Below are positions 11,737 to 22,123 of a DNA stretch of 64,000 bases, in pieces (position 1 is the first letter of the stretch; each line of letters opens with the position of its first letter). Source of the DNA: Actinocorallia sp039871655 (lineage in GTDB: Bacteria; Actinomycetota; Actinomycetes; Streptosporangiales; Streptosporangiaceae). The stretch spans positions 179,114 to 243,113 of the forward strand of contig NZ_JBDPLZ010000009.1 in assembly GCF_039871655.1 (NCBI RefSeq), given 5' to 3'. The translations under genes were made by a program, and so were the position numbers. The notes under the pieces were generated by a model, which saw nothing but the letters and a program-made list of their open reading frames with translations, was not told where the DNA came from and ran no database searches.

Positions 11737-12660
11737 ATGACGGATGCTTTGTCGGTGACACCTACGAACGAGCTGCGGGGAATCCTGCACGGATTGCCCG
11801 GGGTCGACCAGGTCGGCGTCGAGGCGCGTGCGGCCCGGCTGGGCACCCGGTCGATCAAGAACGAGAGCAAGGCCAGGGCGATCGACCTGGCGATCTCCAT
11901 GGTCGACCTGACCACCCTGGAGGGGTCCGACACCCCCGGCAAGGTCCGGGCGATGTGCACCAAAGCGGTGCGGACCGCGCCCGGCGCGCCCGCGGTCGCC
12001 GCGGTCTGCGTCTACCCCGACCTGGTCAAGGTGGCGGTGGACGAGCTGCGCGGCTCCGGCGTCGGCGTGGCCTCGGTGGCGACGGCCTTCCCGTCCGGAC
12101 GCGCCCCGCTCGCGGTCAAGCTGGAGGACACCCGCCAGGCCGTCGCCGACGGGGCGAGCGAGATCGACATGGTCATCGACCGGGGGGCGTTCCTGGCCGG
12201 GGACTACGCCAAGGTCCACGACGAGATCGTCGCGGTCAAGCAGGCCTGCGGCTCCGCCCACCTCAAGGTGATCCTGGAGACCGGCGAGCTGGCCACCTAC
12301 GACAACGTGCGCCGGGCGTCCTGGCTGGCGATGCTGGCCGGAGCCGACTTCATCAAGACCTCCACCGGCAAGATCCAGCCCGCCGCCACCGCGCCGGTCG
12401 TCCTGCTCATGCTGCAGGCCGTCCGGGACTTCCGGGAGCGGCACGGACGCATGGTCGGGGTGAAGCCGGCGGGCGGCATACGTACCACCAAGGACGCGAT
12501 CAAGCTGCTGGTCCAGGTGAACGAGGTCGCGGGTCCGGACTGGCTGGACCCGCACTGGTTCCGCATCGGCGCCTCCAGCCTGCTCAACGACCTGCTCATG
12601 CAGCGGGAGAAGCTCGCCACCGGCGTCTACTCCGGCCCCGACTACTTCACGCTGGACTGA
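11737..12660 (+). CDS. deoC: Deoxyribose-phosphate aldolase
   Basis: A 307-aa class I aldolase splitting 2-deoxyribose-5-phosphate into glyceraldehyde-3-phosphate and acetaldehyde, in deoxynucleoside breakdown. The Schiff-base lysine is in ADFIKTSTGK (about residue 206) and the second essential lysine in VGVKPAGGIRT (about 242). It is longer at the N-terminus than E. coli DeoC and resembles the long actinobacterial type. ATG at 11737 is used; earlier in-frame starts lack homology. The next two genes encode aldehyde dehydrogenase-type proteins on the same strand with almost no gap, so the operon probably handles acetaldehyde or a related aldehyde product. Confidence 0.95.
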   Translation: MTDALSVTPTNELRGILHGLPGVDQVGVEARAARLGTRSIKNESKARAIDLAISMVDLTTLEGSDTPGKVRAMCTKAVRTAPGAPAVAAVCVYPDLVKVAVDELRGSGVGVASVATAFPSGRAPLAVKLEDTRQAVADGASEIDMVIDRGAFLAGDYAKVHDEIVAVKQACGSAHLKVILETGELATYDNVRRASWLAMLAGADFIKTSTGKIQPAATAPVVLLMLQAVRDFRERHGRMVGVKPAGGIRTTKDAIKLLVQVNEVAGPDWLDPHWFRIGASSLLNDLLMQREKLATGVYSGPDYFTLD

Positions 12661-12664
12661 CTGG

Positions 12665-14101
12665 ATGATGATGAGCGACGAGCTGTTCGAGTACGCACCG
12701 GCACCCGAGTCCCGGAGCGTCGTCCGGATCGAGGAGTCCTACGGCCTGTTCATCGACGGGGAGTTCGTCTCCGCCAAGCAGACGTTCCCGACGATCGACC
12801 CGGCCACCGAGGAGGTGCTCGCCGAGGTCTCCGAGGCCGGGGCCGAGGAGGTCGACCTGGCCGTGGACGCCGCCCGCACGGCGTTCGAGAAGGTCTGGGG
12901 CCCGATGCCGGGCCGCGAGCGCGCCAAGTACCTCTACCGGATCGCCAGGATCATCCAGGAGCGCTCACGGGAGCTGGCAGTCCTGGAGTCCGTCGACAAC
13001 GGCAAGCCCATCCGGGAGACCCGTGACTTCGACCTGCCCCAGGTCGCCGCGCACTTCTTCCACTACGCGGGCTGGGCCGACAAGCTGGAGTACGCCGGGT
13101 ACGGCACCACCCCGATCGGCGTCGCCGGCCAGATCATCCCGTGGAACTTCCCGCTGCTCATGCTGGCCTGGAAGATCGCCCCGGCACTGGCCTGCGGCAA
13201 TACCGTGGTGCTCAAGCCCGCCGAGACCACCCCGCTGACCGCGCTGGCGTTCGCCGACATCTGCCGCCAGGCCGAACTGCCCCCCGGCGTGGTCAACATC
13301 GTGACCGGCGGCCCGGAGACCGGGCGGCTGCTGGTGGAGCACCCGGGCATCGACAAGATCGCCTTCACCGGCTCCACCGAGGTCGGAAAGCGCATCGCCC
13401 GCGCCGTCGCGGGCACCGGCAAACGCCTCGGCCTGGAACTGGGCGGCAAGGGCGCCAACATCGTCTTCGACGACGCCCCGCTGGACCAGGCGGTCGAGGG
13501 CGTCGTCAACTCCATTTTCTTCAACCAGGGGCAGGTGTGCTGCGCGGGCTCGCGGCTGCTGGTGCAGGAGTCGGTCGCCGAGGAGCTGATGACCCGGCTG
13601 AAGGAGCGGATGGCGACGCTGCGGGTCGGCGACCCGCTGGACAAGAACACCGACGTCGGGGCTATCAACTCCGCCGTCCAGCTGGCCACCATCGGCGAAC
13701 TGGTCGCCTCGGGCGAGGCCGAGGGCGCCGAACGCTGGTCGCTGGAGTGCGAACTGCCCGAGCGCGGCTTCTGGTTCGCGCCCACGATCTTCACCGAGGT
13801 GGCGCAGAGCCACCGCATCGCCCGGGAGGAGATCTTCGGCCCGGTGGTGTCGGTGCTCACGTTCCGCACCCCCGCCGAGGCCGTCGAGAAGGCGAACAAC
13901 ACGCCCTACGGGCTGTCCGCGGGAGTGTGGACGGAGAAGGGCTCCCGCATCCTGTCCATGGCCCAGAGGCTGCGCGCGGGCGTGGTGTGGGCCAACACGT
14001 TCAACCAGTTCGATCCGGCTTCGCCGTTCGGCGGCTACAAGGAGTCGGGTTTCGGCCGCGAGGGCGGCCGTCAGGGTCTGGAGGCCTACCTTGTCCGCTA
14101 A
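12665..14101 (+). CDS. NAD(P)-dependent aldehyde dehydrogenase
   Basis: A full-length 478-aa aldehyde dehydrogenase. The catalytic cysteine lies in FFNQGQVCCAGSR (about residues 287-299), the general-base glutamate in LGLELGGKGANIVF (about 256), and the NAD-binding FTGSTEVGKRI and the family segment IIPWNFPLLM are present. It oxidises aldehydes to acids. Three consecutive ATG codons start the frame at 12665. It follows deoC by 4 bp and overlaps the next gene, which encodes a truncated aldehyde dehydrogenase homologue, so translational coupling is likely. The arrangement deoC-ALDH-ALDH' suggests disposal of acetaldehyde, though the true substrate is unproven. Confidence 0.93.
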   Translation: MMMSDELFEYAPAPESRSVVRIEESYGLFIDGEFVSAKQTFPTIDPATEEVLAEVSEAGAEEVDLAVDAARTAFEKVWGPMPGRERAKYLYRIARIIQERSRELAVLESVDNGKPIRETRDFDLPQVAAHFFHYAGWADKLEYAGYGTTPIGVAGQIIPWNFPLLMLAWKIAPALACGNTVVLKPAETTPLTALAFADICRQAELPPGVVNIVTGGPETGRLLVEHPGIDKIAFTGSTEVGKRIARAVAGTGKRLGLELGGKGANIVFDDAPLDQAVEGVVNSIFFNQGQVCCAGSRLLVQESVAEELMTRLKERMATLRVGDPLDKNTDVGAINSAVQLATIGELVASGEAEGAERWSLECELPERGFWFAPTIFTEVAQSHRIAREEIFGPVVSVLTFRTPAEAVEKANNTPYGLSAGVWTEKGSRILSMAQRLRAGVVWANTFNQFDPASPFGGYKESGFGREGGRQGLEAYLVR

Positions 14102-14972
14102 GAAGAAGGACGCCGCCGAGGCCCCGGCGCGGCTCCGGGTGCGCAAGACCTACAAGCTTTTCATCGGCGGGGCCTTCCCGCGTTCGGAGTCCGGCAGGTC
14201 CTACGTCGTGAACGACAGCAGGGGCGAATTCCTCGCCAACGCCTCCCACGCGTCCCGCAAGGATGTGCGGGACGCCGTCGTCGCCGCGCGTAAGGCGTTC
14301 GGCGGCTGGTCCGGCAGGACTCCTTACAACCGCGGTCAGATCCTCTACCGGATCGCGGAAATGCTGGAGGGAAGAAGGCGGCAGTTCGTCGAGGAACTGC
14401 GCGACACAGGCCTTTCCCGGGAGGACGCGGAAACCGAAGTGGACGCGGCGGTCGACCGGTGGGTCTGGTACGCCGGATGGGCCGACAAAATCGCCCAGGT
14501 GGCAGGTTCGGTCAATCCCGTCGCCGGACCGTTCCTCAACGTCTCGACACCCGAGCCGACCGGGGTGGTGGGAGTGCTCGCGCCGTCCGGGACGCCTCTG
14601 CTCGGACTGGTGTCGGTGCTGGCCCCGGCCATCGTCACCGGCAACACCGCGGTGGTCGTCGCCGACTCCCCACTGGTGGCCATCACCTTCGCCGAAGTGC
14701 TGGCGACCTCCGATCTGCCGTCAGGAGTCGTCAATGTCCTCACCGGGCCGCGTGTGGAACTCGCACCGTGGCTGGCGGGCCATATGGACGTCAACGCGAT
14801 CGACCTCGCGGGCGCGTCCGAGGAACTCGCGAACGCCTGTGAGGAAGCGGCTGCGGGGAATCTGAAGCGTGTGCTGCGCGGCCTGGGAACCGACTGGTCC
14901 GCGGACCCGGGAACGGTTCGGATGACGGCACTGCTGGAGACGAAAACCGTGTGGCACCCCATCGGTGTGTAA
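14091..14972 (+). CDS. Truncated, probably non-catalytic aldehyde dehydrogenase homologue
   Basis: A 293-aa protein related to the N-terminal (NAD-binding and start of the fold) part of aldehyde dehydrogenases: KLFIGGAFPRSESGRSY, RGQILYRIAEMLEGR and VVGVLAPSGTPLLGLVSVLAPA are recognisable. It stops before the region that would carry the catalytic cysteine, and the general-base block is not conserved. The TTG start at 14091 overlaps the upstream stop by 11 bases. I see no frameshift and the frame ends cleanly, so this looks like a stable short form. Known ALDH16 enzymes fuse an active and an inactive ALDH domain; the two genes here could be a split version forming a complex. That link is inference. 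Confidence 0.75.
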   Translation: MSAKKKDAAEAPARLRVRKTYKLFIGGAFPRSESGRSYVVNDSRGEFLANASHASRKDVRDAVVAARKAFGGWSGRTPYNRGQILYRIAEMLEGRRRQFVEELRDTGLSREDAETEVDAAVDRWVWYAGWADKIAQVAGSVNPVAGPFLNVSTPEPTGVVGVLAPSGTPLLGLVSVLAPAIVTGNTAVVVADSPLVAITFAEVLATSDLPSGVVNVLTGPRVELAPWLAGHMDVNAIDLAGASEELANACEEAAAGNLKRVLRGLGTDWSADPGTVRMTALLETKTVWHPIGV

Positions 14973-15031
14973 CAGTGCGTAAAGGGTTATCGTCAAGATG
15001 GGTGTAGCAAGAAGGTAAGTGTGGAATATCT

Positions 15032-15058
15032 CCCCCCGTAGCTGATCACTACGGGGGG
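15032..15058 (+). promoter_or_regulatory. Hairpin covering the ribosome binding site of the H1-like gene
   Basis: A perfect 10-bp stem (CCCCCCGTAG at 15032-15041 with CTACGGGGGG at 15049-15058) closes a 7-base loop. The G-run of the 3' arm is the only ribosome binding site for the GTG start at 15067, so the site is paired when the hairpin forms. It could be a terminator for the deoC operon, a translational switch, or both. Confidence 0.55.
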
Positions 15059-15066
15059 ATGGATCA

Positions 15067-16170
15067 GTGCCTACCAAAACGACAACGCGTGCGGCCACTC
15101 GCCGTAGTACCGCGACGACCCGCACACCGGCCGCCAAGAAGACGACCGGCAGGAAGTCCACGACCACCGCGAAGGGTTCGTCCGCCAAGCGGAAGCCCGC
15201 CAAGCGGACCAGCGCCGCGGCCACGACCGCGTCCCGGGTCACCTCGCGGACGGCGGCGTCGAAGACCCGTCCGGCCGCGCGCAAGACCACCACGACCAAG
15301 CCCGCGTCCCGCACCGCCGCCCGGACGACGGCGTCGCGGACCGGCGCGACCAAACGCACCACGGGGGCCACCGGCACGACCACACGTGCCACGACCACTC
15401 GGACCGCGGCGAAGGGCACCACTCCGGCGGCGGCGGCGACCAAGGTCAACTCGGCGGCGACCAAGATGACGACCGCCACCACCAAGATGACCGCGGCCGC
15501 CACCAAGGCGGGGACCTCCGCCAAGTCCATGAACGCGGCGATGACCGCGATGAAGAACGCGACCAAGTCGATGGCGACCGCGGCCAAGGCGATGTCGGAC
15601 GCGGCCAAGGCGCTCAAGACGGTGAAGCAGCCGGCGGCCGAGGCCAAGCCGGCCACCCGGCGCACCGCGGCGAGCCGCACGTCCACCGGGACCACGGCCC
15701 GCAAGCCCGCCACCCGCCGGGCCACCGGCACCACGGCCAGGACCACCGCGAGCGGACGCACCAGCGCCGCCCGCAAGCCGGCAGCCGGCAGGACCACCAC
15801 GACCACCCGGGCCAAGAGCACCGGGACCACCCGGGCGACCGGCACCCGTGCCGCGGGCACCCGGGCGACGGGCACTCGGGCGACGGGCACCCGTGCCACG
15901 AGCGCCCGGGCGACGGGCACCACCGGCCGGGCGGCGGCCAAGCCGGCCGCCCGCAAGACGACGGGTACGACCCGCACCACCAGGAAGACGGCCGCGGCCG
16001 AGCCCACCGCCGCGACCCCTACGGTGCGCAGGCCCGCCGAGCGGGGCACCGAGCCCGCCGCCCTCGAACAGCCAAGGGAGGAAGAACAGCGATCCGAGAC
16101 CGGCTCGTCCCGCGGCGGCGAGGAGTCGGAGCACAAGTCGGGGCTGGCCGGCCTGTTCAGCCGGCTTTGA
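15067..16170 (+). CDS. Histone-H1-like lysine/alanine/threonine-rich basic protein
   Basis: A 367-aa low-complexity protein composed mainly of Thr, Ala, Arg and Lys, resembling H1-like nucleoid proteins of actinomycetes. Residues 1-122 carry KKTT/ARKTT-type repeats; about 125-188 is a Met- and Ala-rich, probably helical, segment (TKMTTATTKMTAAATKAG); 190-320 returns to basic repeats, including about four copies of TRATG; the end is acidic (EQPREEEQRSE) and finishes with an amphipathic SGLAGLFSRL. Expected to bind and compact DNA through the basic arms. GTG at 15067 follows GGGGGGA by 8 nt, inside a hairpin. The acidic tail and the terminal amphipathic helix are unusual and could mediate protein contacts. 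Confidence 0.75.
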   Translation: MPTKTTTRAATRRSTATTRTPAAKKTTGRKSTTTAKGSSAKRKPAKRTSAAATTASRVTSRTAASKTRPAARKTTTTKPASRTAARTTASRTGATKRTTGATGTTTRATTTRTAAKGTTPAAAATKVNSAATKMTTATTKMTAAATKAGTSAKSMNAAMTAMKNATKSMATAAKAMSDAAKALKTVKQPAAEAKPATRRTAASRTSTGTTARKPATRRATGTTARTTASGRTSAARKPAAGRTTTTTRAKSTGTTRATGTRAAGTRATGTRATGTRATSARATGTTGRAAAKPAARKTTGTTRTTRKTAAAEPTAATPTVRRPAERGTEPAALEQPREEEQRSETGSSRGGEESEHKSGLAGLFSRL

Positions 16171-16182
16171 CCCGCCGAGGCC

Positions 16183-16218
16183 CGGGCCCCTTCCCCGATT
16201 CCAGGGGGAAGGGGCCCG
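16183..16218 (+). terminator. Terminator after the H1-like gene
   Basis: A 14-bp perfect stem (CGGGCCCCTTCCCC at 16183-16196 with its complement at 16205-16218) lies 12 bases past the stop codon. Confidence 0.75.
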
Positions 16219-16314
16219 GCCATGTCGATCAATGCCCCTGGGCCGGGTAATCGTTCGCCGATCCCGCAGGTCACGGCGGGCCGTCCGGCGTGCGGAGGAC
16301 TACCGTGCGCAACC

Positions 16315-17073
16315 ATGCGCCTCACCTTCGCCGCCGCCGCTCCGGTGACCGTACTGCTGACCCTCCTGCCCGGCCCCGCCAGGGCGAATCCACCAGTCTC
16401 CGCCGCGGCGAAGGACGAACTGCTGCCCGCCCTCACCCGCACCGTCCGCTACAAGGACTACAACCAGGACGTCCAGATCCTGCAGGAGCACCTGAGGCGG
16501 TGGGGGTACTCGCCCGGGCCCGTCAACGGCTACTACGGCGACGAGACCAGGGCGGCGGTCTGGACGTTCCAGAAGGTCAACGGGCTCAGGCCCGCCACGA
16601 CCGTGGGCGAGCGGACCCGGAACGCGTTGTTCGCCCCGGTCCGGATCCGGCCGCTGGTCCGCAGGGCGCCGGGCCGCAGGGTCGAGATCGACCTCCGCCG
16701 CCAGCTGCTCGTCGTGTGGAAGCGCCACCGGCCGGTGCTGGTCACCCACGTCTCCACCGGCGCCAACACCTTCTACTGCGACCACGGGCTGTGCGGCTTC
16801 GCCCGCACCCCGGTGGGGAACTTCCGGGTCACCCGAAGGATCAAGGGCTGGCACACCGGACGGCTGGGCGCCATGTACTACCCGGCCTTCTTCCGCGGGG
16901 GCGTCGCCCTGCACGGCTCGCCGAGCGTCCCCAGCCGCAGAGCCTCCCACGGCTGCGTCCGCATCCCCATGCACCTGGCGAAGAAGGTCTACCGGTACGC
17001 CAAGGTCGGCACCCCCGTCTACGTGCGCAAACCCGCGAAGAGGCTCAACGGGCGAGGGGGAGGCGGACGATGA
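16315..17073 (+). CDS. Secreted L,D-transpeptidase with peptidoglycan-binding domain
   Basis: A 252-aa exported protein. It begins with a signal peptide (MRLTFAAAAPVTVLLTLLPGPARA), followed by a peptidoglycan-binding domain (about residues 40-95; VQILQEHLRRWGYSPGPVNG ... YYGDETRAAVWTFQ), then a YkuD catalytic domain with the motif HGSPSVPSRRASHGCVRI, whose cysteine is near residue 212. L,D-transpeptidases make 3-3 cross-links in peptidoglycan. The ATG at 16315 is chosen because the signal peptide starts there. Its 3' end overlaps the convergent sensor kinase gene by 29 bases, so the two transcripts are antisense over their ends. Confidence 0.9.
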   Translation: MRLTFAAAAPVTVLLTLLPGPARANPPVSAAAKDELLPALTRTVRYKDYNQDVQILQEHLRRWGYSPGPVNGYYGDETRAAVWTFQKVNGLRPATTVGERTRNALFAPVRIRPLVRRAPGRRVEIDLRRQLLVVWKRHRPVLVTHVSTGANTFYCDHGLCGFARTPVGNFRVTRRIKGWHTGRLGAMYYPAFFRGGVALHGSPSVPSRRASHGCVRIPMHLAKKVYRYAKVGTPVYVRKPAKRLNGRGGGGR

Positions 17074-18403
17074 ACCTGGCGCCCGTCTCGCTGTCGCCCA
17101 CCCGGACGTCGCCCCGGTGGGCGTTGGCGATCTCCCGGACGATCGCCAGCCCCAGCCCGGTGCCGCCGGTGTCCTTGCTGCGGGAGGCGTCCAGCCGGGT
17201 GAACCGGTCGAAGACCGCCTCCCGCATGCGGGGCGGAATGGTGTCGCCGTCGTTGTAGACCTCCAGGACGGCCCGGTCCCCCTCGGCTCCGACCCGCACG
17301 TCGATGACCTTCTCGGCGTGCCGTTCCGCGTTGTCGAGCAGGTTGTTGAACAGCCGGCTCAGGTGCAGGGGATGGCAGAACACCTCGGCGGGCTCGGCCT
17401 CGACCGTGATCCGGGAATCCTCCGGCCGCCGCAGGATCTCCGCCCGCACCAGCTCGGCCAGATCCAGCCGCTTGCTCCGCGGCACCTGGCCCGCGTCCAG
17501 CCGGGCGAGTTCGAGCAGGTCGTCCACCAGGGCCTGGAGCCGGTCCAGGCTGCCCGACAGCTTCTCCGCGGTGACGGGCCAGTCGGTCTCGTCCGGGTAC
17601 ATCATGGCCGCGTCCAGCTCGGCGCGCATCGCGGTGATCGGGGAACGCAGGTCGTGTGAGGCGTTGGAGGTGAACTCCCGCTCCTTGCGCAGGGACTCGT
17701 CCAACCGGTCGAGCGCCTCGTTGGCCGAGATGGCCAGGGCTCGCAGCTCGTCGCCGTGCCGGGGCAGCGCGATACGGCGCCTGGAGTCGTCGCCGGCGGT
17801 CTTCAGAGCGATCCGCATGGCCTCCCTGCGGATGTCGTTGACGGGTTTGAGGGCGCGGGAGACGGTACGGGCGGTGCCGACCGAGGTGAGGCCGATGAGC
17901 AGCATGCAGGCCAGGAGCAGCAGGGACAGGAACCGTGCGTCGACGTACCAGGGGATGTCGGGGGCGAAGGCGTAGACGAACCAGTCGCCTTCCGGCTCGT
18001 AGACCCGGAACACGACGATGATCTCGCAGGCGGGGAACACCGGCAGCGAGCAGTCGATCTGCGCGGCCCGGGTGTTGTCCTCGGGCGGGGTCAGCGTGGA
18101 GATCCGGGAGGTGGAGCCCAGGTTCTGCGTCCCGGCGACGGTCCGGCCCCGCGCGTCGATCACCTGGACGCCGTCCAACCAGGCGAGCTCGCCGGTCTGC
18201 GGGATCTGCTGGGGCAGGGTGTCGCGCTTGACGTCGCGCACGATCTTCAGCGCCGCGGTGGTGGTGCGTTCGACCTGGTAGTCGATCGCCTGGCTGCGGA
18301 TCGCGACCAGGGCCAGGACCGAGGTGCCCAGGCACAGGACGAACATGACCGAGGTGGCGATCACGGTCAGCCGGGTCCTGATGGACCAGCCTTCGAACAC
18401 CAC
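17045..18403 (-). CDS. Membrane sensor histidine kinase
   Basis: A 452-aa kinase with transmembrane helix 1 (about residues 12-36), an extracytoplasmic sensor domain (about 37-160, with two cysteines in IDCSLPVFPACE), helix 2 (about 160-180), a HAMP linker, a dimerisation domain with the phosphorylated histidine in SNASHDLRSPI (about 249) and an ATPase domain with N box LFNNLLDNAERHA and G box TGGTGLGLAIV. A GTG at 18403 and another at 18400 follow GGGGGG. No response regulator gene is next to it: argS lies upstream on the same strand and the transpeptidase lies convergent. The signal is unknown; the two periplasmic cysteines might be redox-sensitive or simply structural. Confidence 0.9.
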   Translation of the reverse strand: MVFEGWSIRTRLTVIATSVMFVLCLGTSVLALVAIRSQAIDYQVERTTTAALKIVRDVKRDTLPQQIPQTGELAWLDGVQVIDARGRTVAGTQNLGSTSRISTLTPPEDNTRAAQIDCSLPVFPACEIIVVFRVYEPEGDWFVYAFAPDIPWYVDARFLSLLLLACMLLIGLTSVGTARTVSRALKPVNDIRREAMRIALKTAGDDSRRRIALPRHGDELRALAISANEALDRLDESLRKEREFTSNASHDLRSPITAMRAELDAAMMYPDETDWPVTAEKLSGSLDRLQALVDDLLELARLDAGQVPRSKRLDLAELVRAEILRRPEDSRITVEAEPAEVFCHPLHLSRLFNNLLDNAERHAEKVIDVRVGAEGDRAVLEVYNDGDTIPPRMREAVFDRFTRLDASRSKDTGGTGLGLAIVREIANAHRGDVRVGDSETGARFIVRLPLAR

Positions 18404-18543
18404 ACCCCCCAGGTCGCCTGCAGCGTCTGGGGGGTCCAGGTGATTCTAAGGCCTGTCCCCCGGATCTCACCGGTGATCGGGGAACGGTCCGTCGCCGGAC
18501 GGTCACCGTGAGGTGGACCGGCGGCGCCGCGGGGCGGGGCGGC

Positions 18544-20301
<1,758 letters not shown>

Positions 20302-20398
20302 GAACCAAGGTTATCGGGCGCCCAGACGCTGCTCGACTCGTTATCCACACCCCGGCTCCTCCGCGGCGCCCGGCACGCCCGTACGCCTCCTGCGCGGC

Positions 20399-21448
20399 TC
20401 AGCCGGCGGTGCCGCCCCCCGGAGGCTCCACATGGGGCCTGCGGGCGAAGATCGACGGTTTGGACGAGGCGCCCAGCTGCTCCTTCACCCGGTCGACCAG
20501 CTTGCCCTTGGACAGGTCGTAGGCGAGCTTGCAGGCCGCGGAGACCCCCCGCGCCCGGGACGCGCCGTGCGCGATGACCACGGCGCCGTTCAGCCCCAGC
20601 AGCACCCCGCCCCCGTAGGTCTCGCTGTCGAAGCGCTCCGCCAGCGCGCCCAGCTCCCTGCGCTGCAGGGCCGCGCCGAGCTTGGCGGTGCGGCTGGCCG
20701 TCAGCGCCTGGCGCAGCTCGGCGGCGGCGACCCGCAGGGTGCCCTCGATCGTCTTCAGGGCGACATTGCCCGTGAACCCGTCGGTGACGATCACCTCGGC
20801 CCGGCCGCGCAGCAGGTCGTGGCCCTCGAGGTTGCCGACGAACTCCAGCGAGGACGCGGTGAGCAGCTCGTGCGCCTTCTTCACCAGCTTGTTGCCCTTG
20901 CCGGGCTCCGAGCCGATGCTCAGCAGCCCCACCCGGGGGCGGGGGACGCCCAGCAGGATCTGGGCGTAGGCGGTGCCGAGCATCGCGAACTGCAGCAGCA
21001 TCTCGGGTTTGGCGTCGGCGGTGGCGCCGGCGTCGAGCAGGACCGTCGGCAGCGGCAGGGTCGGCAGGGTGACGGCGATCGCCGGGCGCATGATGCCGTG
21101 CTGGCCCTTCAACCGCACCGCCGAGGTGGCGACCACGCCCGCGGTCGATCCCGCCGAGACCATCGCCCCGGCCTTGCCGTGCTTGATCAGCTCGCACGCG
21201 ATCGCCACCGTGGAGCGGGGCTTGCGCCAGGACGCCAGCGCCCCCTCGCCCATCTCCAGCGCCTGGTCGGTGTGCACGATGGGGATCTTCCCCGCCGCGT
21301 CGTGCTCGGCGAGCAGGGTCCGCAGCCGCCGGGCCGGTCCGACCAGGATGAGCGGGACGTCGTGGTCGCGGACCGCGCTGACCGCGCCCGCCACCGCCTC
21401 CCGTGGCGCGTGGTCGCCCCCCATGCAGTCCAGCACCACCGGCAGCAA
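20399..21448 (-). CDS. plsX: Phosphate acyltransferase PlsX
   Basis: A 349-aa enzyme that turns acyl-ACP and phosphate into acyl-phosphate, the first acyl donor of the PlsX/PlsY phospholipid pathway. Typical blocks are VVLDCMGGDHAPREAV at the N-terminus, SAGSTAGVV, LLSIGSEPGKGN and VTDGFTGNVALK. The TTG start at 21448 follows AAGGAGG by 4 nt and coincides with the family start. It normally accompanies fabD/fabH/rpmF, which are not here, so this copy is separate from a fatty-acid operon. Confidence 0.95.
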   Translation of the reverse strand: MLPVVLDCMGGDHAPREAVAGAVSAVRDHDVPLILVGPARRLRTLLAEHDAAGKIPIVHTDQALEMGEGALASWRKPRSTVAIACELIKHGKAGAMVSAGSTAGVVATSAVRLKGQHGIMRPAIAVTLPTLPLPTVLLDAGATADAKPEMLLQFAMLGTAYAQILLGVPRPRVGLLSIGSEPGKGNKLVKKAHELLTASSLEFVGNLEGHDLLRGRAEVIVTDGFTGNVALKTIEGTLRVAAAELRQALTASRTAKLGAALQRRELGALAERFDSETYGGGVLLGLNGAVVIAHGASRARGVSAACKLAYDLSKGKLVDRVKEQLGASSKPSIFARRPHVEPPGGGTAG

Positions 21449-21469
21449 CGGGCCTCCTTCTTCCGACGG

Positions 21470-21859
21470 CTAACCGTCCTTGCAGTCTGTCCCGAGGCAA
21501 CCGGCGTTCTTCACCAGGGGCTCACCGGCCACCAGGATCGTGTAGTACTCGGTCTTGAGCGTGGGCAGCGTGGCCCCGAACACCTGGACGGGCTGCTTGT
21601 CGACGGTGGTTCCGGTACAGCGCACCAGCAGCTTGTCCCGGGTGGCCTCCGGCATACTCTGGCAGACCAGCGGCTGCGCCAGCCGCTTGCCGCGCGCATC
21701 CAGCTCGGCCTTGGCCGCGGCGGGAAGGGCCTTGAGCATCGCGGTCTGGGTCCCGTACCGCACCGCGTCGCCGCGCGTCAGGATCACGGCGACGGCGACG
21801 CCCAGGCCGGCGACGATCGCGGCGGCGATGGAGGCGATGAGGATCTTCTTGTTCTTCAC
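21470..21859 (-). CDS. Membrane-anchored small exported protein (DUF4333-like)
   Basis: A 129-aa protein with a short basic N-terminus (VKNKK), a single transmembrane or signal-anchor helix (ILIASIAAAIVAGLGVAVAVIL, about residues 6-27) and an extracytoplasmic domain with cysteines in LVCQSMPEATRDKLLVRC and in NAGCLGTDC. The paired cysteines and a VxVFGA-type strand resemble DUF4333 domains, but the match is by eye. GTG at 21859 is preferred because AGGTGA lies upstream and the hydrophobic helix begins soon after. It ends just upstream of plsX on the same strand and may be co-transcribed. Function unknown. Confidence 0.65.
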   Translation of the reverse strand: MKNKKILIASIAAAIVAGLGVAVAVILTRGDAVRYGTQTAMLKALPAAAKAELDARGKRLAQPLVCQSMPEATRDKLLVRCTGTTVDKQPVQVFGATLPTLKTEYYTILVAGEPLVKNAGCLGTDCKDG

Positions 21860-22123
21860 GCACTGAACGTCACCTGTGGTGATGTCGACCACACGCGACA
21901 CCAGGCGGGTTTCCCGGTTTTTGACCCGCGTCCCGCCCCGCCTTGGCAGGGCCGGGACGGCGGCCGATAGCGGATTGATAGCGGCGCGGTGCATGGTGTG
22001 GTGACCTGTTTCGTCACCTTGCAGCCGGGTCGGAAGAGGAAGGTTCACGGGCGCGCGCCCTGGGGTGGACAGCTGACCGCATCGGGTCAGGACGGGCGCC
22101 CGTGAACTCCGGCCGGGTCGTGC

